Part shown: positions 17,887-25,120 of the stretch, piece by piece | How positions within the stretch are numbered: the first letter of the stretch is position 1 | Layout of the letters: each line of letters starts with the position of its first letter | Position numbers and translations under genes: made by a program | DNA from: Planctomyces sp. | Lineage (GTDB): Bacteria; Planctomycetota; Planctomycetia; Planctomycetales; Planctomycetaceae | Length of the DNA: 64,000 bases | Assembly (NCBI GenBank): GCA_016795105.1 | Contig: JAEUIH010000010.1 | Coordinates: 68,007-132,006, forward strand | Direction of reading: 5' to 3' | Notes under the pieces: model-generated | The model's input: only the letters and a program-made list of their open reading frames with translations | Databases searched by the model: none | Told to the model about the DNA's origin: nothing

Positions 17887-18526
17887 CGGCCACCCTTTTT
17901 CTGTGCCAGTTGCGAGCCGCAGACTGCCAGTCTTTCATGGCACTGCTGCCCACTTTCCAGCCTTTGGACGTGTAAAAGTCAACGAACTCTGCTGCGTCAA
18001 TCTGGAGCTCAGCGGATCGCACAAACTCAGAGACTTCATCCAGCGTAGGCGGACGAAAACGAATCGAAGATTCCCCACGCACACTCGCCGGTGGCTTGTG
18101 TGTTTCTTGTGTTTCTATCTTCTCTTCTCTCTCTCTTCTCTTCTCTGGTAACGCTTCCGTAACGCTGCTGGCGTTACAGTCTTTAGTTCTCATGCGTTCA
18201 ACGCGGTCTTTCGTTTGTGCCCTTTTCTTTGCGGTTTGACCGTTATGCCGGTCAAAGTTGGGGATTGTCAGGAGGCCATCGCGGCCTGACAACCAGCCAA
18301 CCTGACGAAGCGCGGCGGCAAAACCGGGGCAGAAAGTCAGACGGTCGATGAACGAAGCTGTGAACTTCATTTCGTCACCGGAGACAGTTTGCTGATCGGC
18401 CCATATCCAGAGTCGACAACACTTCCCAAACACGGCGTCCTGATCAATGTTCAGAATCGACGCCATCAACACAATCTCCGGTTTGTCCGGAGTCGATACT
18501 TCGAGTTTGATCCAATCGCCAGCCAT
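17771..18526 (-). CDS. Phage replication initiation protein, O-like
   Basis: A 251-residue protein. Its N-terminus 'MAGDWIKLEVSTPDKPEIVLMASILNI' through 'GKCCRLWIWADQQT' and 'GWLSGRDGLLTIPNFDRHNGQTAKKR' is the winged-helix region of a well-known prophage replication family, which binds the replication origin. The C-terminus ('GSSAMKDWQSAARNWHRKR') is the usual end of these proteins and contacts the loader. The last 116 bases overlap the loader gene in a different frame. A small unknown gene sits 12 bases upstream. Iterated sites inside the gene might form the origin, but I see no obvious array. Confidence 0.7.
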   Translation of the reverse strand: MAGDWIKLEVSTPDKPEIVLMASILNIDQDAVFGKCCRLWIWADQQTVSGDEMKFTASFIDRLTFCPGFAAALRQVGWLSGRDGLLTIPNFDRHNGQTAKKRAQTKDRVERMRTKDCNASSVTEALPEKRREREEKIETQETHKPPASVRGESSIRFRPPTLDEVSEFVRSAELQIDAAEFVDFYTSKGWKVGSSAMKDWQSAARNWHRKRVADDNNKPPAGRGAASGRRNREAANADAFAVLSEAIAAEP

Positions 18527-18538
18527 CCAAAGCCATCC

Positions 18539-18763
18539 TTACTTTGTCACCGTTGCCATCCGTTGCATTGCAAACCATCCTGTCAGCAAACCTTCCAGAA
18601 ACGCGGTTGCGACGCGTTTCGAGTCCACGCCGTAGTACTGTGGACTGACTGTCCTTGAATTGCCGTCCGCCAGCTGCTGTATGACTCTCCAGCCATGCTG
18701 TGGCGTCTTTGTTGACGGATGCTGGCGAGTGCAAACGGCAAGGCGGAACGGTGTAGCGGCCAT
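18539..18763 (-). CDS. Small conserved-looking phage protein, unknown
   Basis: A 74-residue soluble protein, basic, with no motif. Its ATG overlaps the stop of the nuclease gene by one base (TGATG), and the next gene follows after 12 bases, so it belongs to the leftward early operon. The ending 'VATAFLEGLLTGWFAMQRMATV' suggests an amphipathic helix. Function unknown. Confidence 0.5.
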   Translation of the reverse strand: MAATPFRLAVCTRQHPSTKTPQHGWRVIQQLADGNSRTVSPQYYGVDSKRVATAFLEGLLTGWFAMQRMATVTK

Positions 18764-20520
18764 CAGAAGAGACTCCCTGCAGCTGGTCTGCGGCCGGAGG
18801 CTGTCTCAACAGCCTCAGAAGCCACCGGACGTGCGATCTTGTCCAATCCAATCAACAACGGCTCAGCAAAGTACCCTTGTGCCCAGGCCGTATGATTGTT
18901 TGTGCCGAGCCGCCATGGATTTTCGCGTTCTGTGCCTCGGCAGCGGTATCCGCCGACCCAGCAGGCGATCATCGCCGATTCGGGACTTGTCCAGTCGGGA
19001 CGATGGTCGAGTCTGGCCAGCAGATCATCGACGCTCCGTGAAACAATTCCGGAAGATACGGGGGCGGTCTCGCGATTCTGCGAGACTTCACCCCCGCGAT
19101 CCCCTGGTACCACAGTCTCAGCGTACCGGTGTTCCTGCTGAGTCGCTCGCAACGGCTGTACGGGCGCGGAAGATTCGTGATCAGCGAATCCCCCGTTGCG
19201 GCCAATCTGTTCTGCCTCAACCGGTGCAGCGCTCAGATTGGACTTCGCTTCCTTTCGTTGTGGTTTTCCTGCCTGAATAAACAGTGGGACAATGGAATCC
19301 AGTATAGCCGCTACGGATCCGAGTCCAATCGACTGCAATGCGGTCTGATAATCGAACGGCGGCTGCCACGGATTTAGTTCCGGGATTGGCAGACTGTTTC
19401 GCAGCTGGACAACCTGCTGACAGTTCAGCGCCTCCGCACGCTGCTCAACGAGTTTCTTTCCGATCGCTCCTGGAATCTTGCCGGACTGAGCCGCCACCAG
19501 AATGCTCTCGAGCGAATCGAACTGAGCAAGCAGAGCAGCTGCAGTCTTTGGGCCGCAGCCCTTCACGCCCGGGATGCCGTCGGAACTATCGCCGCACATC
19601 GCCAGATAGTCCTGCACCTGCCCGGCCGGGATGCCGAGTTTCTCTTCGGGATCGACAAATCCGCCACCGGACCATGGATGATAAATCCGGCAGCGGCCAT
19701 GCAGAGACAGCAAATCCTTGTCAGAGCTGGCAATCACAACACACGGAAACCGCTCGACGATGGATGCCAGCACATCATCGGCCTCCCATTCGAGGACACG
19801 GACGGCCGGAATCCCGGCCAACTGTAGTGCCTTTTGAGCCAGTTCGATCTGTGCACGGAGTTCCGGAGGATGCTCAGGACGATGAGCCTTGTACTGTGGC
19901 AGCAGTCTCGACCGATAGACATGACCGCCATCGAGCGCAAACACGATTCGCCGAGGCCGCAACTCGCGCACAGCGTTGGCCATCGTCTGGAACATGCTGC
20001 GGACGGCATGAATCTCTGTCGGCTTGCCGGCATGCCAGGCCCTGACCAGCAGATTCATGAAGTCGAACGCCAATACGTCAACCGGAGCCGGCTTCTGCGA
20101 GTGACCGCCGCCTACTGGAACAGACTTTGCTGATTTTTTGCCGGGAGCATTTGTTTTCGGCGAACTGCCGGATTCAGTCCAAGCTGGCGGCGAATCTCGC
20201 TCAGCCAAATCCGGTACGGATGATTCGCCTTCTTTCCGAAGGGGTACGCGTTGCACAGCGCTCTCTGCAACGCCGGCATGTTCTGTGTCCCGATCTCTTT
20301 GATGAGTCTTGCGATGATGGGACGAGCTTTCTTTCGCCAGCGACTTTGCATCAGCCTCACTCCGCAGTTCAGACAGAGGGACAAAACGGTTCAACTCGAT
20401 CGCAGCACATGCCAGCAGACTTCCGTCAGCGCGAGTGATCGTCTCCAGCGATCGCACGCGCGTGGGAATGTGCCTGCCGTGATGCACCCAGATAACAGAC
20501 TGCCCTGCCACGAAAGACAT
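18763..20520 (-). CDS. 5'-3' exonuclease/FEN-like nuclease with extra N- and C-terminal regions
   Basis: A 585-residue protein. The central part (about residues 130-370) is a FEN/5'-3' exonuclease: 'DVLAFDFMNLLVRAWH' carries the first acidic metal ligand, 'IVFALDGGHVYRSRLLPQYKAHR' the second block, 'WEADDVLASIV' and 'VIASSDKDLLSL' the DD-type sites, and 'LAMCGDSSDGIPGVKGCGPKTAAALL' the helix-hairpin-helix that grips DNA. The first 130 residues hold a small 'SVIWVHHGRHIPTRVRSLE' beta domain, and the C-terminal 190 residues are low-complexity plus a short Trp-rich domain. It should remove 5' ends or flaps during replication. ATG at 20520 overlaps the upstream gene by one base (TGATG); the extra 23 upstream codons overlap that gene. 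Confidence 0.8.
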   Translation of the reverse strand: MSFVAGQSVIWVHHGRHIPTRVRSLETITRADGSLLACAAIELNRFVPLSELRSEADAKSLAKESSSHHRKTHQRDRDTEHAGVAESAVQRVPLRKEGESSVPDLAERDSPPAWTESGSSPKTNAPGKKSAKSVPVGGGHSQKPAPVDVLAFDFMNLLVRAWHAGKPTEIHAVRSMFQTMANAVRELRPRRIVFALDGGHVYRSRLLPQYKAHRPEHPPELRAQIELAQKALQLAGIPAVRVLEWEADDVLASIVERFPCVVIASSDKDLLSLHGRCRIYHPWSGGGFVDPEEKLGIPAGQVQDYLAMCGDSSDGIPGVKGCGPKTAAALLAQFDSLESILVAAQSGKIPGAIGKKLVEQRAEALNCQQVVQLRNSLPIPELNPWQPPFDYQTALQSIGLGSVAAILDSIVPLFIQAGKPQRKEAKSNLSAAPVEAEQIGRNGGFADHESSAPVQPLRATQQEHRYAETVVPGDRGGEVSQNRETAPVSSGIVSRSVDDLLARLDHRPDWTSPESAMIACWVGGYRCRGTERENPWRLGTNNHTAWAQGYFAEPLLIGLDKIARPVASEAVETASGRRPAAGSLF

Positions 20521-20816
20521 CAGTTGTTGATCGCCTCCTGCTGCTTTGCAACTCCGTAGAGATACAGCATGTCTTCCACACACAGCCACAGCTGCGGTGT
20601 GAGGGAATCATGGTTGCCGGGTTCGAGGATCTCGTAAAAGCAGTTGACGGTCGGCAGACTCGCAGCCGCTTTTGCTTCTCGATACCAGCTCGCCAGGATG
20701 CTGACTTCGGTATGACGCCCGCAGCGGTAAAGACATCGGGCACGAATCCGCGGACCGAATGGTTCAAATCCGCGGCCCGTCAGCACTTCAACCTTGAATT
20801 TTTGGGCTGAGCTCAT
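20520..20816 (-). CDS. Small phage protein of unknown function
   Basis: A 98-residue protein with conserved-looking Trp/Tyr/Cys positions but no motif. An upstream in-frame start would add three residues; the ATG at 20816 is preferred. Its stop overlaps the start of the nuclease gene by one base, and csrA ends 12 bases upstream, so it lies between csrA and the nuclease in one leftward operon. Function unknown. Confidence 0.55.
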   Translation of the reverse strand: MSSAQKFKVEVLTGRGFEPFGPRIRARCLYRCGRHTEVSILASWYREAKAAASLPTVNCFYEILEPGNHDSLTPQLWLCVEDMLYLYGVAKQQEAINN

Positions 20817-20828
20817 CGCCAACATCCG

Positions 20829-21014
20829 TCAGGCGTTTACAGGCTGATCCGTCAATTCTTCCCGTGAAATCCGCACGTTCTTGCGATCCGGATGGTCGAA
20901 TCCAAGCTTTACCTTGTCTCCGCGGATCTCAACCAGCATGACCTTTAGCGGCTGCTCAACGCCGGGCAGATAAACAAAAACAGACTCAGAACGCTTGCGA
21001 GACAGAACCAGCAT
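20829..21014 (-). CDS. csrA: CsrA/RsmA-type RNA-binding regulator encoded in prophage
   Basis: A 61-residue protein with the CsrA pattern: 'MLVLSRKRSESVFV' at the N-terminus, 'VMLVEIRGDKVKLGFDHP' in the middle, and 'VRISREEL' with the conserved Arg44-equivalent residue that contacts GGA motifs. CsrA dimers bind GGA in hairpin loops near ribosome sites and alter translation or mRNA decay. AGGAG lies eight to nine bases before the ATG. It stands 35 bases after the integrase and 12 before a small gene, in the early operon. The middle part ('VYLPGVEQPLK') carries a longer, Pro-containing loop than host-type proteins. It may reprogram host mRNA or time phage genes. Confidence 0.92.
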   Translation of the reverse strand: MLVLSRKRSESVFVYLPGVEQPLKVMLVEIRGDKVKLGFDHPDRKNVRISREELTDQPVNA

Positions 21015-21049
21015 TTGCAGAACTCCTTTTCTCGGACGAACAGAAATGG

Positions 21050-22342
21050 TTAGCGATGCGATTCAGGGAACGGAAACGCTTCCGCGGCCCGCTGAAAGTC
21101 CGCATCGAAAGTCGCATAGTTTCGCAGCTGAGTGTCGCCTTTCGGCGGAGCATGGCCGATCGCTGCGAAACGATAGATCGGTGCATGCTTGATCCAGTAA
21201 GAAATGGCCACTCCCCGCATCTGGTGTGGATTGCGGACGGGGACGCCGGCCGATTCCCAGATTTGCAGGTACTGCGCACGCCAGCGGCGTTCACGGTTCT
21301 GAGCATCACCGGGATTCAGTCGATACTCAGATTCAGGCTGATCGACGGCATTCAGATACACCCGCTCGCCATCGGCAGCTTGTTGGGCAGATCTCAGTTT
21401 CGCAAATCTGGAGCGGAGCCAGCTGGGCATCGGGCACGTGCCATTGCCACCGGCCTTGGTCTCAGTCACGTGGATCGTGGCCGAGTGCAGGTCGACGCGA
21501 AGATCGGCCTGCAGGTCATGATTGCCCCACTGATACCGCCAGAAGTCCTGCCACCGCGGACCGTGGTACCAGAGCTGGCAAAACCAGACCTCCCACCACA
21601 GCGGATCGAGGAACTCTGCACCTTTGCAGGCGTCCAGAATCTGCGAAAACTCTTGCACTGTCAGCAGAGGCAGGGAACAACGACGATGACCGCCTCTGGA
21701 TTCTTTGTCGGAGTACTCTTTGGCCCGATCGCGAAACCAGCGGTCGCGAGGTGGACTCCAGACCGGGAGTCGTTCGATCGATAACCAGGCATCTTCCTTC
21801 ATTCCGCGAGTGTTTTGGACCGTCAACGGACAGGCAGACTTCAGCAGAGCAAACAGCAGATCAGCATTCTTCCGCCAGCTCCGCTCCGACTTCCATTCTT
21901 CAACGCCTTCGAAAAACTCCTGGATGTGTTCTGCCGTCAAAAACCTGAGGTCAGGTCCACGCCCGCACCAGAATCGGGTCCATTTTGCAACCAGAGTGCG
22001 GTATCCGGACCAGCTGGCCTCGGTGCAGACGTTGCGGTTTCGCTCAACGCAGGATTCCAAAACCTCTTTGAGCGAGATCATCCGATCATTTCTGAGGTCA
22101 GGACTAGGAGTCCTGACCTCAGAACCGGACATGTGTTCAGCAATTCGGGCCGCAAGCCGCTCAACCAATGCGGCGTCACTGGCTGGATCAGCGGCCTGAG
22201 AGGCCTGTTTTTCCTCCACCGCCAGACGCCGAGCTGCCCCGGAATCCGGTTGTCCCTGACCAGATCGGCGGCGTTGAACTCGCTGCCGAATCGCCTGGCG
22301 GTGTGTGTGCATCTGTGGGCGCGGATTGTAAACGCGAAGCAT
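21050..22342 (-). CDS. int: Tyrosine recombinase/phage integrase
   Basis: About 430 residues. The catalytic domain shows the Arg in 'YHGPRWQDFW', a candidate Lys in 'ETKAGG', the 'PHQMRG' His-x-x-Arg block, His in 'IGHAPPKGD' and the nucleophile Tyr in 'NYATF'. The N-terminal half is a core-binding region ('CTEASWSGYRTLVAKWTRFW'). The ATG at 22342 is chosen because GGAG lies eight bases upstream; the frame is open to 22417 but lacks a site there. It should integrate and excise the element, most likely at tRNA-Phe. A perfect 33-base inverted repeat lies inside the coding sequence in the linker before the core-binding domain (22091-22123). Confidence 0.85.
   Translation of the reverse strand: MLRVYNPRPQMHTHRQAIRQRVQRRRSGQGQPDSGAARRLAVEEKQASQAADPASDAALVERLAARIAEHMSGSEVRTPSPDLRNDRMISLKEVLESCVERNRNVCTEASWSGYRTLVAKWTRFWCGRGPDLRFLTAEHIQEFFEGVEEWKSERSWRKNADLLFALLKSACPLTVQNTRGMKEDAWLSIERLPVWSPPRDRWFRDRAKEYSDKESRGGHRRCSLPLLTVQEFSQILDACKGAEFLDPLWWEVWFCQLWYHGPRWQDFWRYQWGNHDLQADLRVDLHSATIHVTETKAGGNGTCPMPSWLRSRFAKLRSAQQAADGERVYLNAVDQPESEYRLNPGDAQNRERRWRAQYLQIWESAGVPVRNPHQMRGVAISYWIKHAPIYRFAAIGHAPPKGDTQLRNYATFDADFQRAAEAFPFPESHR
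22091..22123. repeat. Perfect 15-bp inverted repeat with 3-base loop inside integrase gene
   Basis: The arms TCTGAGGTCAGGACT and AGTCCTGACCTCAGA are exact reverse complements, separated by AGG. The 33 bases keep the integrase frame and fall in a poorly structured Ser/Arg/Pro linker. A half-copy (CTGAGGTCAGG) recurs near 21946. Length a multiple of three and position in a linker suggest an inserted palindromic element that the gene tolerates; it could also form an mRNA hairpin. Confidence 0.8.
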
Positions 22343-22582
22343 CGTTCGGACTCCATGTCCAGCCGACAGACAGCCTCTGTCGATCCACGGCTGGAAATTT
22401 GAAAGTGTCGCGAGCATCCGTGTAACATCCGTTCGGGCGACTCAGGCTCAACCCTAGTGGGTGAAACCTGAATGAGTGAAAAGAAAATCGTTCAAGTAGG
22501 GAAATCACCCAAGTGGAGCCGCAGAGGGCGGATCAGCCTTCTCTCCGCAGCGCTCCGGTTCACCAACACCGGTTGGTCGTGT

Positions 22583-22900
22583 TCAGCTCTGTGCCAGTTT
22601 TTCAGCATACTCTGGCTTCCATTCGAGTGTGTCCGCGTTCGGATCGCACACGTTGTCGATAAGGACGTCACAACCAAACACTACGCGTCTCCACGAAGCA
22701 TCGACGCCCGCAGGCTGGAAACGTCCGCCCCAGAAAGCTCGCAATCGCTCCACAAAATCTTCGTCAGTCAAGTCGATCGACTCTTCCTCTGCGTCATGAT
22801 TTTCCGGCGTGTGTGTGCCGTACTCCATGAACTCTTCGATGAACTGGAAAAACTTGATCGTCTTCTCAATGTCATCTTTGGACGCTTTTGCCATCTTCAT
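22583..22900 (-). CDS. Small acidic phage early protein, unknown
   Basis: A 105-residue acidic protein, mostly helical, with an unusual stretch 'ENHDAEEESIDLTDEDFVERL' in the middle. Its start overlaps the stop of the upstream gene (ATGA). About 240 bases with no evident gene separate it from integrase. It resembles other acidic phage early proteins only in composition. Function unknown. Confidence 0.55.
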   Translation of the reverse strand: MKMAKASKDDIEKTIKFFQFIEEFMEYGTHTPENHDAEEESIDLTDEDFVERLRAFWGGRFQPAGVDASWRRVVFGCDVLIDNVCDPNADTLEWKPEYAEKLAQS

Positions 22901-23151
22901 CGTTTCACCGCCTCTCGTCGTTCAATCCGGTCAGCCAGCTCTCTCAGGGCCTGCGGAGCCGTCTCCGGGTCGATGCTCGACGCGTACTGCGTGATTCCGT
23001 TGTCTCCGAAGACAACGAGCATCGAGCCAATCGTGTCAGGCGTCTGGCAGGCCTTCACAAACATCATTTGCTTTCGCATGTGTTCGGTCAGCTCCGGCTC
23101 CGTCATGTCCTTGAGCAGCTTGCGCTGCTGGATCAACCGTTTGTTCAACAT
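22897..23151 (-). CDS. Small phage early protein, unknown
   Basis: An 84-residue protein, helical and basic at both ends. The ATG at 23151 is preferred over an upstream TTG because AAGGA sits seven bases before it. Its beginning overlaps the upstream gene by 116 bases in another frame, and its stop overlaps the next start by four bases. The middle contains 'GSMLVVFGDNGITQYAS', a short beta segment. Function unknown. Confidence 0.5.
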   Translation of the reverse strand: MLNKRLIQQRKLLKDMTEPELTEHMRKQMMFVKACQTPDTIGSMLVVFGDNGITQYASSIDPETAPQALRELADRIERREAVKR

Positions 23152-23467
23152 CAGACTGTCCTTCAAACCATTTTGGATTCAGAAAGTATCCGGGCCGCTC
23201 ACCCGGCCAACTCTCGACTGACTCAACAGCAATGTTGTTCAATGCCCGAACGATACCCTGCCGCTCTGCCTTCTTACGAAACCTCACGGCTACGATTTCA
23301 AGACTCATTTCCACGAGCAATGCAAGCAATTCCGGATCACGAATTCCAAGCTGAACAGACCAACTGATAATCTGAAATCTCAATTGCTGGCGACTGTGTT
23401 CGGTCAGATTCGATCTCAGCCGTGGAAACACGTGGCCGAACTTTTCGAAGAGACTTCTTTGCGTCAT
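23036..23467 (-). CDS. Phage early protein, unknown
   Basis: A 143-residue protein, helical in the first 85 residues, with an Asp/Ala/Gln-rich tail. GAGG precedes the ATG by about nine bases. The tail of the gene overlaps the next gene by 116 bases; within the overlap its translation is low-complexity, so the tail may be dispensable. It starts six bases after the preceding stop. Function unknown. Confidence 0.5.
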   Translation of the reverse strand: MTQRSLFEKFGHVFPRLRSNLTEHSRQQLRFQIISWSVQLGIRDPELLALLVEMSLEIVAVRFRKKAERQGIVRALNNIAVESVESWPGERPGYFLNPKWFEGQSDVEQTVDPAAQAAQGHDGAGADRTHAKANDVCEGLPDA

Positions 23468-23473
23468 TTTGAG

Positions 23474-23758
23474 TCACCTCTTCTGAAAGTCAGGTTCACG
23501 CAAAAGACTCTTGCAATTCGCTTCGAGAATCTCCCTCGCGAACTTTCTCGAAGGACGTCCATCGAAATCGCCTGACGCGACAGTTGAATTCCACAAAGTG
23601 ATCCACCAGTGACCGTCAGACTGAAAACAGACGTGAAAAACCTGATGCGTGGGCGGCATGAAATGTTGCGGGTCGTAAGTCCCTGGCTTCGGAGGTGGAA
23701 CTTCTCTGCCACGAAATACGAATTGAGTCACATGATGGCTGAATGTTGGCCTGACCAT
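23474..23758 (-). CDS. Small phage early protein, unknown
   Basis: A 94-residue protein with conserved-looking aromatic residues ('HQVFHVCFQSDGHWWITLWNST'), beta-rich in the middle and helical at the end. The ATG at 23758 follows a GGGGAG site; an upstream TTG would add four residues. It lies between a one-span membrane protein and another early gene with gaps of 6-12 bases. Function unknown. Confidence 0.5.
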   Translation of the reverse strand: MVRPTFSHHVTQFVFRGREVPPPKPGTYDPQHFMPPTHQVFHVCFQSDGHWWITLWNSTVASGDFDGRPSRKFAREILEANCKSLLREPDFQKR

Positions 23759-23770
23759 AGAACTCCCCAA

Positions 23771-23959
23771 TCACCAAACCCGCGTTTCACTCACGAAGTT
23801 CTGATACTCAGCAACATCACCGTCACTCAACGTGACTGCCTCAGCCTGTCCACGCCGATCGTAGTACCAGCTGCCGATCCAAAGCACACCCATCACCATC
23901 AACGTGATCAAGGCAGCCAGAAACGCCGCGAGCATCAAAAGAGCAATTAAAAGCCGCAT
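23771..23959 (-). CDS. Small single-span membrane protein of prophage
   Basis: A 62-residue protein. A long hydrophobic segment (about residues 2-28, 'RLLIALLMLAAFLAALITLMVMGVLWI') is followed by a short charged C-terminus. GGAGG lies seven bases before the ATG at 23959, which decides the start. The previous reading frame (23947-24156) overlaps its start by 13 bases. It could be a superinfection-immunity or anti-holin type protein, but nothing more specific is visible. Confidence 0.55.
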   Translation of the reverse strand: MRLLIALLMLAAFLAALITLMVMGVLWIGSWYYDRRGQAEAVTLSDGDVAEYQNFVSETRVW

Positions 23960-24156
23960 ATTTTTGCCTCCAAGCACCAGTACAGCGGAAGTCGTGTCAC
24001 ACGGCCGTTGCGGATCTCCCGCAATCGTTCACATGCCTCGCGCGACGCATCGGGGTTGGCTTGTGCCTGCCGGGGGATGAGTCCGACAGGAACCGTGTCA
24101 CACTTAGACGGTTGGCAGCCGTCGGCTTTTGGGCGGGGTGGTTGCTCTCGTCCAAT
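23947..24156 (-). CDS. Possible small phage protein with non-standard start
   Basis: An open frame of 70 codons whose C-terminal half looks like a real protein ('QANPDASREACERLREIRNGRVTRL' split by no stop, ending in 'YWCLEAKICGF'). No ATG, GTG or TTG occurs before the middle of the frame; the only codon near the beginning that can start translation is ATT at 24156. Either the gene uses a rare start, or a frameshift or insertion broke its N-terminus. Its stop overlaps the next start by 13 bases, as elsewhere in the operon. Confidence 0.3.
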   Translation of the reverse strand: MGREQPPRPKADGCQPSKCDTVPVGLIPRQAQANPDASREACERLREIRNGRVTRLPLYWCLEAKICGF

Positions 24157-24309
24157 TTATTCTCAGAGAGGATTGCCAGTCCTCAATTTGCCGCGGGCGG
24201 AAACGAGTTTGACCGTTGGCGAAACACCTTCCAGAGCCACCCCTATCAGGTATTTTCTTGAGCGGAGGATTCAAGGGCCTTGCGGCCGGTGCTGCTCTTA
24301 TCCGCTCGC
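24157..24309. other. Gene-poor gap in the prophage early operon
   Basis: No convincing gene. Protein-like fragments appear in alternating frames on the minus strand, which suggests a decayed gene or an inserted repeat. Short hairpins are present (for example GAGGA/TCCTC with a 7-base loop). It is not recognisable as a tRNA. Confidence 0.4.
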
Positions 24310-24597
24310 CTACAGTCCAGGCGTTTCTTCTTTGGCCGCTGGTGGTTCGCAACGACTAATGTCGATGAAGTACTCTTGACCAATCTCGAACTGCTGAAAC
24401 GCATGCAGATTCATCGTGGACAAGGTGAGTGATCCACCGGGAGTCCACTTGAAAAACTGCCTGTTCTCTTCACTGCCATCGACAACAGCGGAAAGCCTCA
24501 CCGCACCGCCGGTCGGAGAACCTCCATTCGGCTCAGGCTCCGAACCGAAGAATGTCGGCTCAACCGCTTCGCATCGAAACTTACAACGAACTGCCAT
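24310..24597 (-). CDS. Conserved small phage protein, beta-barrel-like
   Basis: A 95-residue protein. The pattern 'MAVRCKFRCEAV', 'GGAVRLSAVVDGSEENRQFFKWTPGGSL', and 'FEIGQEYFIDISR' matches a small protein family widespread in tailed phages, whose function is not known to me. The ATG at 24597 is preferred because GAGGGAG precedes it by eight bases; eight further upstream codons lack a site. It lies 13 bases after a small membrane-protein gene in the leftward operon. Confidence 0.65.
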   Translation of the reverse strand: MAVRCKFRCEAVEPTFFGSEPEPNGGSPTGGAVRLSAVVDGSEENRQFFKWTPGGSLTLSTMNLHAFQQFEIGQEYFIDISRCEPPAAKEETPGL

Positions 24598-24610
24598 CAA
24601 ACAAACTCCC

Positions 24611-24796
24611 TCAAATGTCATTGCGAATTGATCTGCGGAACGCCTCTGGAGGTTCTCCAGTCACCAACACCCGTTTCACCCGCCTCGCATCACCCGAACA
24701 ACTCTGGCCGCAGAGCTGGCGTCGAACCGACTTCAGTTCGAGCCACAACCAGCCCACAGAGACGGCCAGTGCACAAAGCAGGATGTCTCGAAGCAT
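24611..24796 (-). CDS. Small membrane protein of prophage
   Basis: A 61-residue protein. One hydrophobic segment near the N-terminus ('ILLCALAVSVGWLWLEL') is followed by a basic tail. GGGAG sits nine bases before the ATG at 24796; another ATG at 24802 is too close to that site. The open frame continues upstream into the initiator-tRNA gene, where it cannot be coding. Start lies about 30 bases after the tRNA 3' end. Function unknown. Confidence 0.45.
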   Translation of the reverse strand: MLRDILLCALAVSVGWLWLELKSVRRQLCGQSCSGDARRVKRVLVTGEPPEAFRRSIRNDI

Positions 24797-24825
24797 TGGC
24801 ATCCACTCCCTGGAAGACGTTCCGA

Positions 24826-24897
24826 TGGCAGTGGCGGGATTCGAACCCGCGATCTCCGGATTATGAGCCCGGCGAGATACCACTTCTCCACACTGCG
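24826..24897 (-). tRNA. Initiator tRNA-fMet (anticodon CAT)
   Basis: A complete cloverleaf of 72 bases. Acceptor stem is six paired positions with C1 facing C72, a mismatch like the C1-A72 mismatch of bacterial initiators. D stem has A11-T24. The anticodon stem has G29-G30-G31 opposite C41-C40-T39. The loop is CTCATAA. The T arm is fully paired around TTCGAAT. These features separate it from elongator tRNA-Met. No CCA is encoded. It sits inside the prophage early region, between a repressor and phage genes. Its promoter is not obvious because a terminator-like hairpin lies just upstream. Confidence 0.9.
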
Positions 24898-24920
24898 AAA
24901 TGAGCCCGGGGGCGACTCAG

Positions 24921-24990
24921 GCCCCGGCCGGGGAATCGAACCACCGCAGTTTCGGCAGATCGTGCACTGCCTAGACCGTCCAAACCGGGA
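24921..24990 (-). tRNA. Degenerate tRNA-like sequence, anticodon GCA (Cys-like)
   Basis: The acceptor ends pair (TCCCGGT with GCCGGGG, two G-T pairs), and the box GGTTCGATTCC is typical of a T loop. The anticodon arm pairs (GGCAG/CTGCC) but leaves an eight-base loop, and the T stem has two mismatches. It may be a decaying tRNA-Cys. It lies 23 bases upstream of the initiator tRNA in the same direction. Confidence 0.35.
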
Positions 24991-25015
24991 AAACAGCGGG
25001 CTTTTCTTGGGCGAT

Positions 25016-25058
25016 GAAAAACGAAAAAGCCCGCTGAATCGTCACGACTCAGCGGGCT
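25016..25058 (-). terminator. Rho-independent terminator after repressor gene
   Basis: On the minus strand a 10-bp stem (AGCCCGCTGA/TCAGCGGGCT, 11-base loop) is followed by TTTTTCGTTTTT. It ends the repressor transcript. A third copy of one arm lies at 24995-25005 and can pair alternatively with 25024-25035. A second small hairpin (CCCGTCA/TGACGGG) lies at 25074-25092. Confidence 0.8.
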
Positions 25059-25097
25059 CAGTTCTCTTTGGTACCCGTCAAGTCGTGACGGGCGGAC

Positions 25098-25117
25098 TAT
25101 GCAAGAATTCTTGCATA
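25098..25117. promoter_or_regulatory. Perfect 20-base palindrome, probable repressor operator
   Basis: TATGCAAGAATTCTTGCATA reads the same on both strands. It begins three bases after the stop codon of the XRE repressor gene, between that gene and the leftward tRNAs. The inner 14 bases recur at 25154-25167 and half-sites occur before the repressor start, so this is likely a binding site for the adjacent HTH protein. Confidence 0.7.
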
Positions 25118-25120
25118 AGG

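Noticed and set aside
24157-24309. Possible tRNA with loop CTGGCAA (anticodon GGC)
   Set aside because: A 5-bp anticodon-like stem with a 7-base loop exists, but there is no paired acceptor, D or T arm at proper distances.
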